64,000 bases of DNA from contig JASEVX010000011.1 in assembly GCA_031761405.1 (NCBI GenBank), forward strand, positions 33,313,822 to 33,377,821. Reading direction: 5' to 3'. Position 1 is the first letter of the stretch. The number at the start of each line of letters is the position of its first letter. The notes below the pieces were generated by a model. It was not told where the DNA came from, made no database searches, and saw only the letters and a program-made list of their open reading frames with translations. Positions 23,841 through 36,046 of the stretch are shown piece after piece. Source of the stretch: Serripes groenlandicus (taxonomy: Eukaryota > Mollusca > Bivalvia > Cardiida > Cardiidae). A program made the position numbers and the translations under genes.

Positions 23841-24067
23841 TTTATTTATTTATTGGGGTTTTACGCCGCTTTCAACAATATTTCAGTTATATCACGGCGA
23901 CAGTTCACTAATTCATGATCCCTGGATAAACAAACCAGTACTAGGCTAGAAAATATGCCTTGCCCAAGGGCACTCACCCATGACCGTAGTGCCGCGACTG
24001 GGGATCGAACCCGGGACAACCGGTTTCGAAATACCCGACGCTAACCACTCAACCACAGCGGATTCCT
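23841..24067 (-). mobile_element. SINE family B copy with 13 bp duplication
   Basis: Flanked by CATTGCAGAATGA at 23828-23840 and 24068-24080. Nearly identical to 23088-23305, with a TTTA-rich tail. The minus-strand head has GGTTGAGTGGTTAGCGTCG and GGGTTCGATCCCC. Confidence 0.92.
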
Positions 24068-24163
24068 CATTGCAGAATGAAAATTGATGGCTGATTGGGA
24101 AATACAAGCTCTGATCAGATTACGGTACGTGCACTCGCTAAGCTGGTGGCTCCCTCTGTTCCT

Positions 24164-24392
24164 TAACCCTTTCCCTCATACGACAATTCTGCAGCAGACG
24201 ACTTTGAACATATTTTGTCAAAACATAGAAAATCTCTATAATTGAATGGATAACCTATGACTAAAAGTGGAAAACATTGTGACAAAAGAAGAAATTGCTC
24301 GTTTTGAGCAATTTCCTCTTTTGTCACTATGTTTTCAAAAAGCCGTCTGCTGCAGAGGCGTCAGAAAGCGTCTATATGAGGGAAAGGGTTAA
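24164..24392. mobile_element. TTAA foldback MITE, copy 11
   Basis: Both TTAA ends are intact, hairpin GAAATTGCTCG/GAGCAATTTCC, CAGAATTG arm at left. Inserted 84 bp beyond the SINE. Confidence 0.92.
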
Positions 24393-24594
24393 AGGGACGT
24401 TTAGTGGTGCTGCTCAAAAGCTCATGGTAAATTATAGGTTGAGTGACATGCAGCCTGCATGCAGCGTGCACGTTTATCAATTAGCCTCATCACACGAGAT
24501 GGGGGTTGAGTCGTAGGATTGATATTTTATTGCATTCGCGGACATGGAAGGCTACTACCAACCTGTGTAAAGAAACGTTCTCTGGTCGTGTATA

Positions 24595-24752
24595 CAGTCA
24601 AACCTGAGAAAGCGGTCACTTCTGTAAAACAGTCATTTTGTATTAAGCAGCCACTTGAACATTATATGGCGTGTATATAAAGCAGCCACCTGTGTTCAGC
24701 AGTCAAATTGTTTTACTCTTATCTGTTTTGCTGCTTAAGACAAGTTTGACTG
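24595..24752. mobile_element. TA-flanked MITE with CAGTCAAACCTG ends
   Basis: CAGTCAAACCTG left and CAAGTTTGACTG right, each flanked by TATA. The interior has AGCGGTCACTTC and AAGCAGCCACCTGTG. Relatives at 48627-48800 and 51047-51224. TA flanks and 160 bp length fit a Tc1/mariner-type MITE. Confidence 0.8.
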
Positions 24753-25190
24753 TATACGTTTAATGTAATCTATGTACGTTTGACTGTATACGTTTAATGT
24801 AATCTATGCAAGTTTGACTGTATACATTTAATGTAATCTATGTAAGTTTGACTGCATACATTTATTGAAATCTATGTAAGTTTGACTGTATACGTTTTGT
24901 GTTATCTATGTAAGTTTGAATGTATACGTTTAATGTAATCTATGTACGTTTGACTGTATACATGTACGTTTAATGTAATCTATGTAAGTTTGACTGTATA
25001 CGTTTTATGTAATCTATGTAAGTTTGACTGTATACGTTTAATGTAATCTATGTAAGTTTGACTGTTTACGTTTAATTTAATCTATGTAAGTTTGACTGTA
25101 TACGTTTAATTTAATCTATGTAAGTTTGACTGTATACGTTTAATTTAATCTATGTAAGTTTGACTGTATACGTTTAATGTCATATATGCT
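24742..25190. repeat. 34 bp minisatellite continuous with a MITE end
   Basis: About 13 units of AGTTTGACTGTATACGTTTA plus ATGTAATCTATGTA. The first half of every unit is the right terminus of the MITE at 24595-24752 together with its TA flank, and the second half is the former flanking DNA. One unit carries a duplicated GTACGTTTAAT insert. Confidence 0.92.
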
Positions 25191-25267
25191 AATTTGATAA
25201 AAACAACCAATATTACGTCAATATTCAACGTAATTACGAACTTGCAGGCTGATTTTGTTCTACATTA

Positions 25268-28200
25268 TCCGCAGTTGTAGTTTTGAGTCGTGCATGAATT
25301 ACCACATACATGGGGTTTAGAGTCGTGTATAGTACCACATACATGGGGTTTAGAGTCGTGCAAAGTACCACATACATGAGGTTTAGAGTGGTGCATATAG
25401 TACCATATACATGGGGTTTAAAGTGGTACATATAATATCACATATTAGGGGGCTAGAGTGGTACATATAGTATCACATACATGGGGTTTATAGTGGTGCA
25501 TATATTACCACATACATGGGGTTTAGAGTCGTGTATGTATTACCACATACATGGGGTTTAGAGTGGTGCATATAGTACCACATACACGGGGTTTAGAGTC
25601 GTGTATGTATTACCACATACATAGGGTTTAGAGTGGTGCATATAGTACCACATGCATGGGGTTTAGAGTGGTGCATATAGTACCACAAACATGGGGTTTA
25701 GAGTCGTGCATATAGTACCAAATAAATGGGGTTTAGAGTCGTGCATATAGTACCAAATACATAGGGTTTAGAGTGGTGCATATAGTACCAAATAAATGGA
25801 GTTTAGAGTGGTGCATATAGTACCACATACATGGGGTTTAGAGTCGTGCATATAGTACCACAAACATGGGGTTTAGAGTGGTGCATACAGTACCACATAC
25901 ACGGGGTTTAGAGTCGTGCATATAGTACCACATACATGGGGTTTAGAGTCGTGCCTATAGTACCACATACATGGGGTTTAGAGTCGTGCATATAGTACCA
26001 CATACACGGGGTTTAGAGTCGTGCATATAGTACCACATACACGGGGGTTAGAGTCGTGCATATAGTACCACATACATGGGGTTTAGAGTGTAGCATATAG
26101 TACCACATACATAGGGTTTAGAGTGGTGCATATAGTACCACATACATAGGGTTTAGAGTCGTGCATATAGTACCACATACATAGGGTTTAGAGTGGTACA
26201 TATAGTACCACATACATAGGGTTTAGAGTGGTGCATATAGTACCACATACATGGGGATTAGAGTGGTGCATATAGTACCACATACATGGGGTTTAGAGTG
26301 GTGCATATAGTACCACATACACGGGGTTTAGAGTGGTACATATAGTACCACATACATAGGGTTTAGAGTGGTGCATATAGTACCACATACATGGGGTTTA
26401 GAGTCGTGCATATAGTACCACATACATGGGGTTTTGAGTCGTGCATATAGTACCACATACATGGGGTTTAGAGTCGTGCATATAGTACCACATACATGGG
26501 GTTTAGAGTCGTGCATATAGTACCATATACACGGGGTTTAGAGTCCTGCATACAGTACTACATACATGGGGTTTTGTGTCGGGCATACAGTACCACATAC
26601 ATAGGGTTTAGAGTGGTGCATATAGTAACACATACATGGGGTTTAGAGTGGTGCATATAGTACCACATACATGGGGTTTAGAGTCGTGCATATAGTACCA
26701 CATACATGGGGTTTAGAGTCGTGCATATAGTACCATATACATGGGGTTTAGAGTCGTGCATATAGTACCATATACACGGGGTTTAGAGTCCTGCATACAG
26801 TACCACATACATGGGGTTTAGAGTCCTGCATACAGTACCACATACATGGGGTTTAGAGTCGTGCATATTGTACCACATACATGGGGTTTTGAGTCGTGCA
26901 TATAGTACCATATACACGGGGTTTAGAGTCCTGCATATAGTACTACATACATGGGGTTTTGAGTCGTGCATATAGTACCACATACATGGGGTTTAGAGTG
27001 GTGCATATAGTACCACATACATGGGGTTTAGAGTCGTGCATACAGTACCACATACATGGGGTTTAGAGTCGTGCATATAGTACCACATACACGGGGTTTT
27101 GAGTCGTGCATATAGTACCACATACATGGGGTTTAGAGTCGTGCATATAGTACCACATACATGGGGTTTAAAGTCGTGCATATAGTACCACATTCATGGG
27201 GTTTAGAGTGGTGCATATAGTACCACATACACGGGGTTTAAAGTGGTGCATATAGTACCACATACACGGGGTTTAGAGTCGTGCATATAGTACCACATAC
27301 ATGGGGTTTAAAGTCGTGCATATAGTACTACATACATGGGGTTTAAAGTGGTGCATATCGTACCACATACATAGGGTTTAGAGTGGTGCATATAGTACCA
27401 CATACATAGGGTTTAGAGTCGTGCATGCAGTACCACATACATGGGGTTTAGAGTCGTGCATACAGTACCACATACATAGGGTTTAGAGTGGTGCATATAG
27501 TACCACATACACGGGGTTTAGAGTGGTGCATATAGTACCACATACATAGGGTTTAGAGTGGTGCATATAGTACCACATACATAGGGTTTAGAGTCGTGCA
27601 TGCAGTACCACATACATGGGGTTTAGAGTCGTGCATACAGTACCACATACATAGGGTTTAGAGTGGTGCATATAGTACCACATACACGGGGTTTAGAGTG
27701 GTGCATATAGTACCACATACATAGGGTTTAGAGTGGTGCATATAGTACCACATACATAGGGTTTAGAGTCGTGCATGCAGTACCAAATACATGGGGTTTA
27801 GAGTCGTGCATACAGTACCACATACATAGGGTTTAGAGTGTAGCATATAGTACCACATACATAGGGTTTAGAGTCGTGCATATAGTACCACATACATGGG
27901 GATTAGAGTGGTGCATATAGTACCACATACATGGGGTTTAGAGTGGTGCATATAGTACCACATACATAGGGTTTAGAGTGGTGCATATAGTACCACATAC
28001 ATGGGGTTTAGAGTCGTGCATATAGTACCACATACATAGGGTTTAGAGTCGTGCATATAGTACCACATACATAGGGTTTAGAGTGGTGCATATAGTACCA
28101 CATACATAGGGTTTAGAGTGGTGCATACAGTACCACATACATAGGGTTTAGAGTGGTGCATACAGTACCACATACATGGGGTTTAAAGTCGTGCATATAG

Positions 28201-30487
28201 TACCACATACATAGGGTTTAGAGTGGTGCATACAGTACCACATACATGGGGTTTAAAGTCGTGCATATAGTACCACATACATAGGGTTTAGAGTGGTGCA
28301 TATAGTACCACATACATAGGGTTTAGAGTGGTGCATATAGTACCACATACTTGGGGTTTAGAATCGTGCATACAGTACCACATACACGGGGTTTTGAGTC
28401 GTGCATATAGTACCACATACATGGGGTTTAAAGTCGTGCATATAGTACCACATACATAGGGTTTAGAGTGGTGCATATAGTACCACATACATGGGGTTTA
28501 GAATCGTGCATACAGTACCACATACACGGGGTTTTGAGTCGTGCATATAGTACCACATACATGGGGTTTAGAGTGGTGCATATAGTACCACATACATGGG
28601 GTTTAAAGTGGTGCATATAGTATCACATACATGGGGTTTAGAGTGGTGCATATAGTACCACATACACGGGGTTTAGAGTGGTACATATAGTATCACATAC
28701 ATGGGGTTTAGAGTCGTGCATATATTACCACATACATGGGCTTTAAAGTGGTGCATATAGTATCACAAACATGGGGTTTAGAGTGGTACATATAGTATCA
28801 CATACATAGGGTTTAGAGTCGTGCATATAGTACCACATACATGGGGTTTAAAGTGGTGCATATAGTATCACATACATGGGGTTTAGAGTGGTGCATATAG
28901 TACCACATACATAGGGTTTAGAGTCGTGCATGCAGTACCACATACATGGGGTTTAGAGTCGTGCATACAGTACCACATACATAGGGTTTAGAGTGGTGCA
29001 TATAGTACCACATACACGGGGTTTAGAGTGGTGCATATAGTACCACATACATAGGGTTTAGAGTGGTGCATATAGTACCACATACATAGGGTTTAGAGTC
29101 GTGCATGCAGTACCACATACATGGGGTTTAGAGTCGTGCATACAGTACCACATACATAGGGTTTAGAGTGGTGCATATAGTACCACATACACGGGGTTTA
29201 GAGTGGTGCATATAGTACCACATACATAGGGTTTAGAGTGGTGCATATAGTACCACATACATAGGGTTTAGAGTGGTGCATATAGTACCACATACATAGG
29301 GTTTAGAGTCGTGCATGCAGTACCACATACATGGGGTTTAGAGTCGTGCATACAGTACCACATACATAGGGTTTAGAGTGTAGCATATAGTACCACATAC
29401 ATAGGGTTTAGAGTCGTGCATATAGTACCACATACATGGGGATTAGAGTGGTGCATATAGTACCACATACATGGGGTTTAGAGTGGTGCATATAGTACCA
29501 CATACATAGGGTTTAGAGTGGTGCATATAGTACCACATACATGGGGTTTAGAGTCGTGCATATAGTACCACATACATAGGGTTTAGAGTCGTGCATATAG
29601 TACCACATACATAGGGTTTAGAGTGGTGCATATAGTACCACATACATAGGGTTTAGAGTGGTGCATACAGTACCACATACATAGGGTTTAGAGTGGTGCA
29701 TACAGTACCACATACATGGGGTTTAAAGTCGTGCATATAGTACCACATACATAGGGTTTAGAGTGGTGCATACAGTACCACATACATGGGGTTTAAAGTC
29801 GTGCATATAGTACCACATACATAGGGTTTAGAGTGGTGCATATAGTACCACATACATAGGGTTTAGAGTGGTGCATATAGTACCACATACATGGGGTTTA
29901 GAATCGTGCATACAGTACCACATACACGGGGTTTTGAGTCGTGCATATAGTACCACATACATGGGGTTTAAAGTCGTGCATATAGTACCACATACATAGG
30001 GTTTAGAGTGGTGCATATAGTACCACATACATGGGGTTTAGAATCGTGCATACAGTACCACATACACGGGGTTTTGAGTCGTGCATATAGTACCACATAC
30101 ATGGGGTTTAGAGTGGTGCATATAGTACCACATACATGGGGTTTAAAGTGGTGCATATAGTATCACATACATGGGGTTTAGAGTGGTGCATATAGTACCA
30201 CATACACGGGGTTTAGAGTGGTACATATAGTATCACATACATGGGGTTTAGAGTCGTGCATATATTACCACATACATGGGCTTTAAAGTGGTGCATATAG
30301 TATCACAAACATGGGGTTTAGAGTGGTACATATAGTATCACATACATAGGGTTTAGAGTCGTGCATATAGTACCACATACATGGGGTTTAAAGTGGTGCA
30401 TATAGTATCACATACATGGGGTTTAGAGTGGTGCATATAGTACCACATTCATCGGGTTTAAAGTGGTGTATATAGTACCACATACAG
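25268..30487. repeat. 35 bp satellite, 5.2 kb
   Basis: About 148 units of ACCACATACATGGGGTTTAG plus AGTCGTGCATATAGT. Variation is concentrated at CATGGGG/CATAGGG/CACGGGG and GTCGTG/GTGGTG. Blocks starting near 27360 and 28900 are near-identical over about 1,540 bp (44 units), and CATGCAG markers at 27425, 27600 and 27775 give a 175 bp (5-unit) inner period. All open frames here are repeat products. Confidence 0.97.
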
Positions 30488-30665
30488 ACGACTTTAAAAT
30501 TATGTATTAAAGATATGGTATGTCTCTGTAAATGAACAAACAATTATTGAATATAAGTGAAAACATTGTGGCAAAAGGAGAAATTGCTCATCATGATTAA
30601 TTTCTCCTTCAGTCACACTGCTTTCAAAGTCGTCAGAAAACGTATGTATTAGGGAAAGGGTTTAA
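30480..30665. mobile_element. TTAA MITE fragment fused to the satellite
   Basis: MITE words CAGACGACTTTAAAAT, GAAATTGCTCATCATGA and TTAGGGAAAGGG. The satellite passes into the MITE at the shared word CCACATACA, so the boundary is ambiguous by about 9 bp. The left TTAA end is missing. Confidence 0.65.
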
Positions 30666-30951
30666 GCTTAGCTCACATAGGATTGACAAATGGATTCAGT
30701 TGATCGAATTGGTTTTAGTCGTACGGACATATTTATGTGTTAGGAAAATGAGGCATAGCAAGTTATGAAAACATTTATAACAGATACGCAATATGATATC
30801 CTCCAGTAGAAACAAACGAGATTCTAAATTTTGGAAAACCACGATAATAATCTTCATAGGATAAACAACCGTTCTTCCCACGGCCTTGAATTTGTATTAA
30901 CGTTGCTTATTTACTACAAACGCTTGGTTTGAAGCGTACACGTAGGTAATA

Positions 30952-31187
30952 TTATTTATCGCTGATGAAACTTAACACAGAAGCATCTGAAACAGATATA
31001 TGAATACATTGCGGGAAATTTCTCATAAACCATTTTTTTTCCATAAATGTCGTATCTTCCTTGAAGCGTCTGTTCGTAACACTGAATTCCTCAATGGCTA
31101 AAACAAGGACATCGGGCGATATTACGACCGGTGACACAGATTTCTTCTTTTCCAGCAACGTTCTCAACTCTGTCTCAAAGTGAGCCC
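30952..31187 (-). CDS. Orphan terminal exon-like ORF
   Basis: Read on the minus strand, TTTCCCTTTACAG at about 31200-31188 is a good splice acceptor. It is followed by 78 codons opening AHFETELRTLLEKKKS, passing VVISPDVLVLAIEEF and ending SFISDK at a TAA. The composition looks like protein rather than repeat, and the frame stays open upstream only because the 23 bp array there lacks stops. I do not recognise the family, and no upstream exon can be joined with confidence. The ORF at 33277-33467 on the same strand is a possible partner. It could equally be a relic. Confidence 0.3.
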
Positions 31188-31540
31188 TGTAAAGGGAAAC
31201 CATGGGAACATGTAGAGGGTAACCATAGGAACATGTACAGGGTAACCATGGGAACATGTACAGGATTGCCAGAGCAACATGTACATGATTACCATAGGAA
31301 AATTTACAGGGTAACCATAGGAACATGTAGAGGGTAACCATAGGAACATGTACAGGGTAACCATGGGAACATGTACAGAATTACCAGAGGAACATGTACA
31401 TGGTTACCATAGGAAAATTTACAGGGTAACCGTAGGAACATGTACTGGGTAACCATAGGAACATGTACAGGATTACCATAGAAGATGTACAGGGTAACCA
31501 TAGGAACATGTACTGGGTAACCATATGAACATGTACACGA
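31188..31540. repeat. 23 bp minisatellite
   Basis: About 15 units of GGAACATGTACAGGGTAACCATA, with variants ATTGCCAGA and AAATTTACAG. It lies directly upstream of the acceptor of the exon-like ORF on the minus strand. Confidence 0.93.
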
Positions 31541-31824
31541 AATCTTTTTAAAAAACCAGGCCTATGAGTTCTGAGAAGACGATTTATAATATTTCTACTT
31601 TAGGCAACTTTAAAAGGTAAAGCCGCTCCGCCTTGTGTTTTTGATCAATTAACATGACTTGAAGGAATCAGAAAGAGTGGTAATCTCGTAAAATGTCTCC
31701 ACAATCATTTGCAAACAGGATCATTATGATCGGAGAAGAAGACTTTTTAAATGCTCAGACGTAAAGGGTAAAACGACTCCAAGCCCTTGGACGCGATAAA
31801 TCGTTTGTACAAAACCACATGGCG

Positions 31825-32052
31825 TTAACCCTTTCCCTCATATAGACGCTTTCTGACGCCTCTGCAGCATACGGCTTTTGAAAACATAGTGACAAAATAA
31901 TAAATTGCACAAAACGTGCAATTTCCTTTTTGCCAAAATGTTTTCCACTTTTTGTCATAGGTTATCCATTCAATTATGGAGATTTTCTATATTTTGACAA
32001 AATACATTCAAAGTCGTCTGCTGCAGAATTGCCGCATGAGGGAAAGGGTTAA
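31825..32052. mobile_element. TTAA foldback MITE, copy 12
   Basis: Intact TTAA ends and termini. Hairpin GAAATTGCAC-like AATTGCACAAAACGTGCAATT. CTGCAGCATACGG differs from the usual CAGCAGACGG. Confidence 0.9.
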
Positions 32053-32586
32053 GTAGAACGTCATCAGACGGGCAATTCTCCGAAATAATTTTGAAAACAG
32101 GATTAAAGAATTTCCAGGAGAAGATTTTAAAAGTTTTCACCAAAGCCATATAAGACAAAACTCAACAATCAACATGGGTTGATTGAATCTGGTAGAAGGT
32201 CATTCGAGACAGTTGTTTTGCTTTTCTATCGATTGCGATGGCGATCAGAATTATGCATGGATAAAACAGTTTGAAAGCATGTGGAAGGGAACCTTGAAAG
32301 GACATTAAATGTACATGTGACATTCCGTCACAAGTGGCCAATTGGAGATGTCGTTAAAAGCCAAATGATTAACGCAAATACGTACGGCAGACGCAGCGTC
32401 ATAATGCTAGTCCGACTGTTTTCAATAAATAATTGATACTACAGTGCTAGTTCTGAAATGATAAAAACGCAAGTATCGTCTGCAGAATGTTGGGACATGG
32501 GTAAGATATCTGATTTTTGTTCGTTGATTTACATCGCCATCGTCATCTTTTTCATCCGAAAATCGATCTTGCTGTGAGCCCGAATA

Positions 32587-32775
32587 GTCCCTTTCCCACC
32601 CGTGGATGCTTTCCATTGCCCCACCGGCAGACGATTCTTGAAAACATTGTGGCAAAAGGGGAAATTGCTCATAGTGAACAATTTCCCCTTTTGCAACACT
32701 GTTTTCATCTTTATTCAATAACTGGTGATGTTTTTTTTCATTTATAGAGAGTTTCCATAATTTTGACAAAACGGG
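32587..32775. mobile_element. Truncated TTAA MITE with strong hairpin
   Basis: TCCCTTTCCCACCCGTGGAT left. The inner arms CAAAAGGGGAAATTGCTCA and TGAACAATTTCCCCTTTTG pair almost perfectly. The right end is missing. Confidence 0.7.
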
Positions 32776-32960
32776 TACACACTCTTAATGTCTCCATGTA
32801 ACAATGCTTTACTTGTTGTGCTCCACACATTTCATGTTTGGTCAATATCAGATCAGGTAAACAGTTAGTGCATTCTTTTCTTCTGGGCAGAGTCCTTTAG
32901 GTCTAGTACTGGTTAGTTGCCTACGGATACTGGATAAGAGTGATGTCGCCATGATATAAC

Positions 32961-33262
32961 CACAGGCGTCCGAGTTTTCCGTAGAGATTTCGTTTGAGAC
33001 AATTTGGGGAATCCCACACAGGACCGTGTTACTATAAATAGCCTTTATATGGATCTATATAGTATAATAATAATTACTACCATATATAGATGTTATTTAT
33101 AGTAACACGGGATTCTCCGAATTTTCTCATACGATTACATGGATCATTACGGTCATTATTATTCCAGCATAGGATCATATAGAGAGACTTTTTGTAGTAC
33201 CTTCACGAGTTTTTGATGTTTTTCTCTCCAATCTTTCTCAAATGAAAATTCGGAAGCCTGTG
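32961..33262. mobile_element. Foldback element with CACAGGCGTCCGA ends, copy 1
   Basis: CACAGGCGTCCGAGTTTTCC left and TTCGGAAGCCTGTG right. An inner inverted pair, TGTTACTATAAATAGCC and TTATTTATAGTAACACG, sits around an AT centre. Related to 61017-61320. Confidence 0.75.
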
Positions 33263-33276
33263 ATATACCCGAGATA

Positions 33277-33467
33277 CTGGTTGCGTAAATTCCAAATGAA
33301 ATCATTTTTCTGACTCTAGGGACGGTGAAAGAGCTGAAGACATGGCCGTGTTTGGACAAGGTGCCGGTAGAAACCTTCTTATCAAGGTAAACTGTACGGG
33401 AACAGAAAGTTAGATCCTCGATTACCCCGAACCGTATTGTGGGCTTCATGAATGCAACCAAGGTGAA
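33277..33467 (-). CDS. Orphan internal exon-like ORF
   Basis: A minus-strand open frame of about 60 codons, including FGVIEDLTFCSRTVYLDKKV, HGHVFSSFTVPRVRKMI and GIYATSISG, has protein-like composition. A GGTATATC donor-like site lies at its downstream end, just before the foldback element. I see no clear acceptor, and the longer frame to 33159 reads into that element, so its last 25-30 codons are not host coding. Family not recognised. It may belong with 30952-31187 or be a relic. Confidence 0.22.
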
Positions 33468-33748
33468 TTAACACGTTAGTGTCGTATGCTACTAATAAGC
33501 TACTATACAGTACAATGCTTTGTTATTTGTAAACAAGGACAAGCAGCCCAAAATACAACATTCATTTAAATAGTTTGTGTTCTGATATTGTTCAACTTAT
33601 AAACATTTAAATGTTAAATCAACAAAATTATCTAAACAACTGGTATAAATATATCATTCTATCTAAGAAAACATCTTGCAAGATGATCTAGTCACAAATG
33701 GTGTATTGAAACTGGTAGGCATACTGGACTAGACGTAGAAAACAGAAA

Positions 33749-34004
33749 TGTGCCGTTCCTCGAAAAAAACAAACATTGTGGACTATGCGTAGAGTATATA
33801 CTCGGTTCAGCATAAGCATGCCGCGCAGGCCAACCCGTACAGACACTTTTCGCATCCTGTGAATTTTCTGTTTCTGGAATCATTACTCTATACATCTATC
33901 CTCATGAGACGAAATGTGTCGACCCGGATTAGCCTGCGCAGACTGATCTAGGTATATACATTACGCATAATCCATAATATTGGGTTTCTCTTGGAACGAC
34001 TCAA
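33749..34004. mobile_element. Foldback GAGCCGTC-type element, copy 2
   Basis: Matches 16765-17029 along its length: AACATTGTGGACTATGCGTA, GCATGCCGCGCAGGCC, GACACTTTTCGC, AATGTGTCGACCCGG and AATATTGGGTTTCTC. Both termini are decayed. Confidence 0.75.
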
Positions 34005-34892
34005 ATTGTGGTTATTGTCTGCATCATGTCATGTGTTTTCTACTGTTTTCAATATGATGTACGGAAACGTTTTCTGCATTGTTGGTATCTTGGAAGGGAT
34101 AATTATTATAGCCTTCATTCCTTAATGAGCAGTACCGATGAATTGCGCATAAGGACACTTGCAGTCTTCATTTCAGTTCCCATGACATTGAATGAGTCTA
34201 GAATTAGCCAACAACAGTGACTTACTTTGTTTTATGTGACCAAGATACAACTTAACATTTGACACATTTTGTATTATATGACAACTCTTTATAAATATTT
34301 TATTATTTATGTATATGTTCTCAACTGTAAATTATCTTTATTGATTAAAGAATGAGTACGTATTCGTTACTTTTCAAATGTATTTCTGCTTCGTGATGAA
34401 AATGACTTGACATATCGCCATACATTAATACTAGTCTCCAAATCTTATATCGTTCGTTCTCTTTATGTTTCCACCAAGTTTTGCATTTGGAAGACCCCAT
34501 AGCGAATTCTAAGAATAAAAAATAATGATATTGAGTTTGGAAGCCATGAACCTATACTCATTATTTTTTGTCAAATGAAAGAGCACAATACAACTATCGT
34601 TTGGTTCTATACAACCGGAAAAGTTTACAATATTTGCTTCTTTATTTAGTTCATCTTTGTGGGTTATGCTCCCTGGTTTAATACCCTAACAATTGTAAGG
34701 GTGCCCAATTTGATTGACTAAGGTGGAATATAATAGAAATATTGATAAATAGGAAGTTTTGTGAACAATTTTTGGTAATTGGTTGATTTTAATGTTTATA
34801 AATGTGAAAAAATAGCTCTCAGCATGGGTTTTTCGGTTGAAACCACTTCCCCATCTGGTATGACAACACTGGTTGCGGAGCTAGGCGTGCAT
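34005..34892. other. No gene seen
   Basis: AT-rich, with short open frames only, none recognisable. No clear repeat apart from its right boundary with the 650 bp dispersed copy. Confidence 0.35.
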
Positions 34893-35551
34893 TTAGAGGT
34901 TAATATGAATACCAGCTTTCGCGTCCAACATTTCTTGAAAAGGAGCTTGAAACATGGTATTTCTGACTGCATCCAAATATTGCCTATTGCTTTTGAGAGT
35001 CTAAGCAGCTCTTCAATTGTACACTAACCCCCTGCGTTTTTGTTGGGTCATTTTTGGAGTAAAGGGAAAAATTGCTCTATTTGATCTACCTTTTTCATCC
35101 TATTTCAGACCACTTTTGTGACCAATTATTTCAATAAGATTGAATGAGAGTCTGAATTCCAGTCATTTTCTTATAAGTCTGGCACTCCTTGATACCGGAA
35201 AATCCTTTTAATAATACCAGAATGGATATTATGAGAAATATTGAGAAAATAATTTTTGGGCTGTCCCAAGGAAACAGAAAATCAGCTTTCAACTGTGTAT
35301 TGCCACCTGGCGCAAAGGTTAATCTCAGGTGACAGTCATCAGATCAATATACGAGCGAAGATTAGATCTGGCTTTAATGAGATAGGCTTCCAGTCGTCAA
35401 ACCGTTAATGCTTACCATTAACAATATCAACAATTTATATGGTAAAAGAGAGAAAGCTCTAACTGTGTTAAATAGCCTTTGTGATTTAAGAGTTATTTCC
35501 CTTAGGTTTTAAATAACATGTTAACCATTTTCCGGTCGATTTGATCGTTAA
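34893..35551 (+). repeat. Dispersed 650 bp repeat, copy B
   Basis: Same orientation and ends as 631-1279. It extends from TTAGAGG to GATCGTTAA. Unlike copy A it is followed by GTTAGGACAG, not the Harbinger-like sequence. Confidence 0.7.
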
Positions 35552-35659
35552 GTTAGGACAGAAAGAACCAGAGAGATTTCAATAAAACGCTAACGTTTAA
35601 ACAAATAGTAAGAACGTTACAAAATAAATAAGCTACATTTTATACCAGTGTAACGTGTA

Positions 35660-35745
35660 CCGGCGTTAAGCCATCGTGGGTCACCCATCCAGGCACTAAC
35701 CGAGATGAACGTTGCTTAACTTTATGAAAAGGTCAACCACTCTAC
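35660..35745 (-). pseudogene. 5S rRNA-like fragment
   Basis: The minus strand reads AAGTTAAGCAACGTTCATC, then GGTTAGTGCCTGGATGGGTG. This parallels the internal promoter of 5S rRNA (box A AGCTAAGCAGGGTCG, box C TGGTTAGTACTTGGATGGGA). The 5' third of 5S is not recognisable, so it is a relic or the head of a 5S-derived SINE. The nearby ATTTACACCTATACCCCGTT occurs twice (35800 and 35992). Confidence 0.5.
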
Positions 35746-36046
35746 AAACGTCGCTATTAAAGCCGGCTTGTACGACAGGGCCATAGAAGTAGTATTTACA
35801 CCTATACCCCGTTCCCATTACATTTATCCCTCTTTCTCTTGACTTCGACCCGAAGTCACACAACTGAACACAAGCAGTATACCAGAGCGGAGTCTATGTA
35901 ACATCCCTGGGAACCACTGGGGTCCAGGGATGATGGTGATATCAACCCAAAAATTCCACCGCTGTCACCATCGTCGCTATAAAAGCCGGTGGTATTTACA
36001 CCTATACCCCGTTCCCGTTACACCAATACGTTTAGCTGGGAAGGAA

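Noticed and set aside
25234..30156. Many 60-66 codon frames of CTTLNPMYVVLYARL type
   Set aside because: Products of the 35 bp satellite read through three frames.
25268..30487. CRISPR-like regular repeats
   Set aside because: Units are contiguous with no unique spacers, and the window is eukaryotic.
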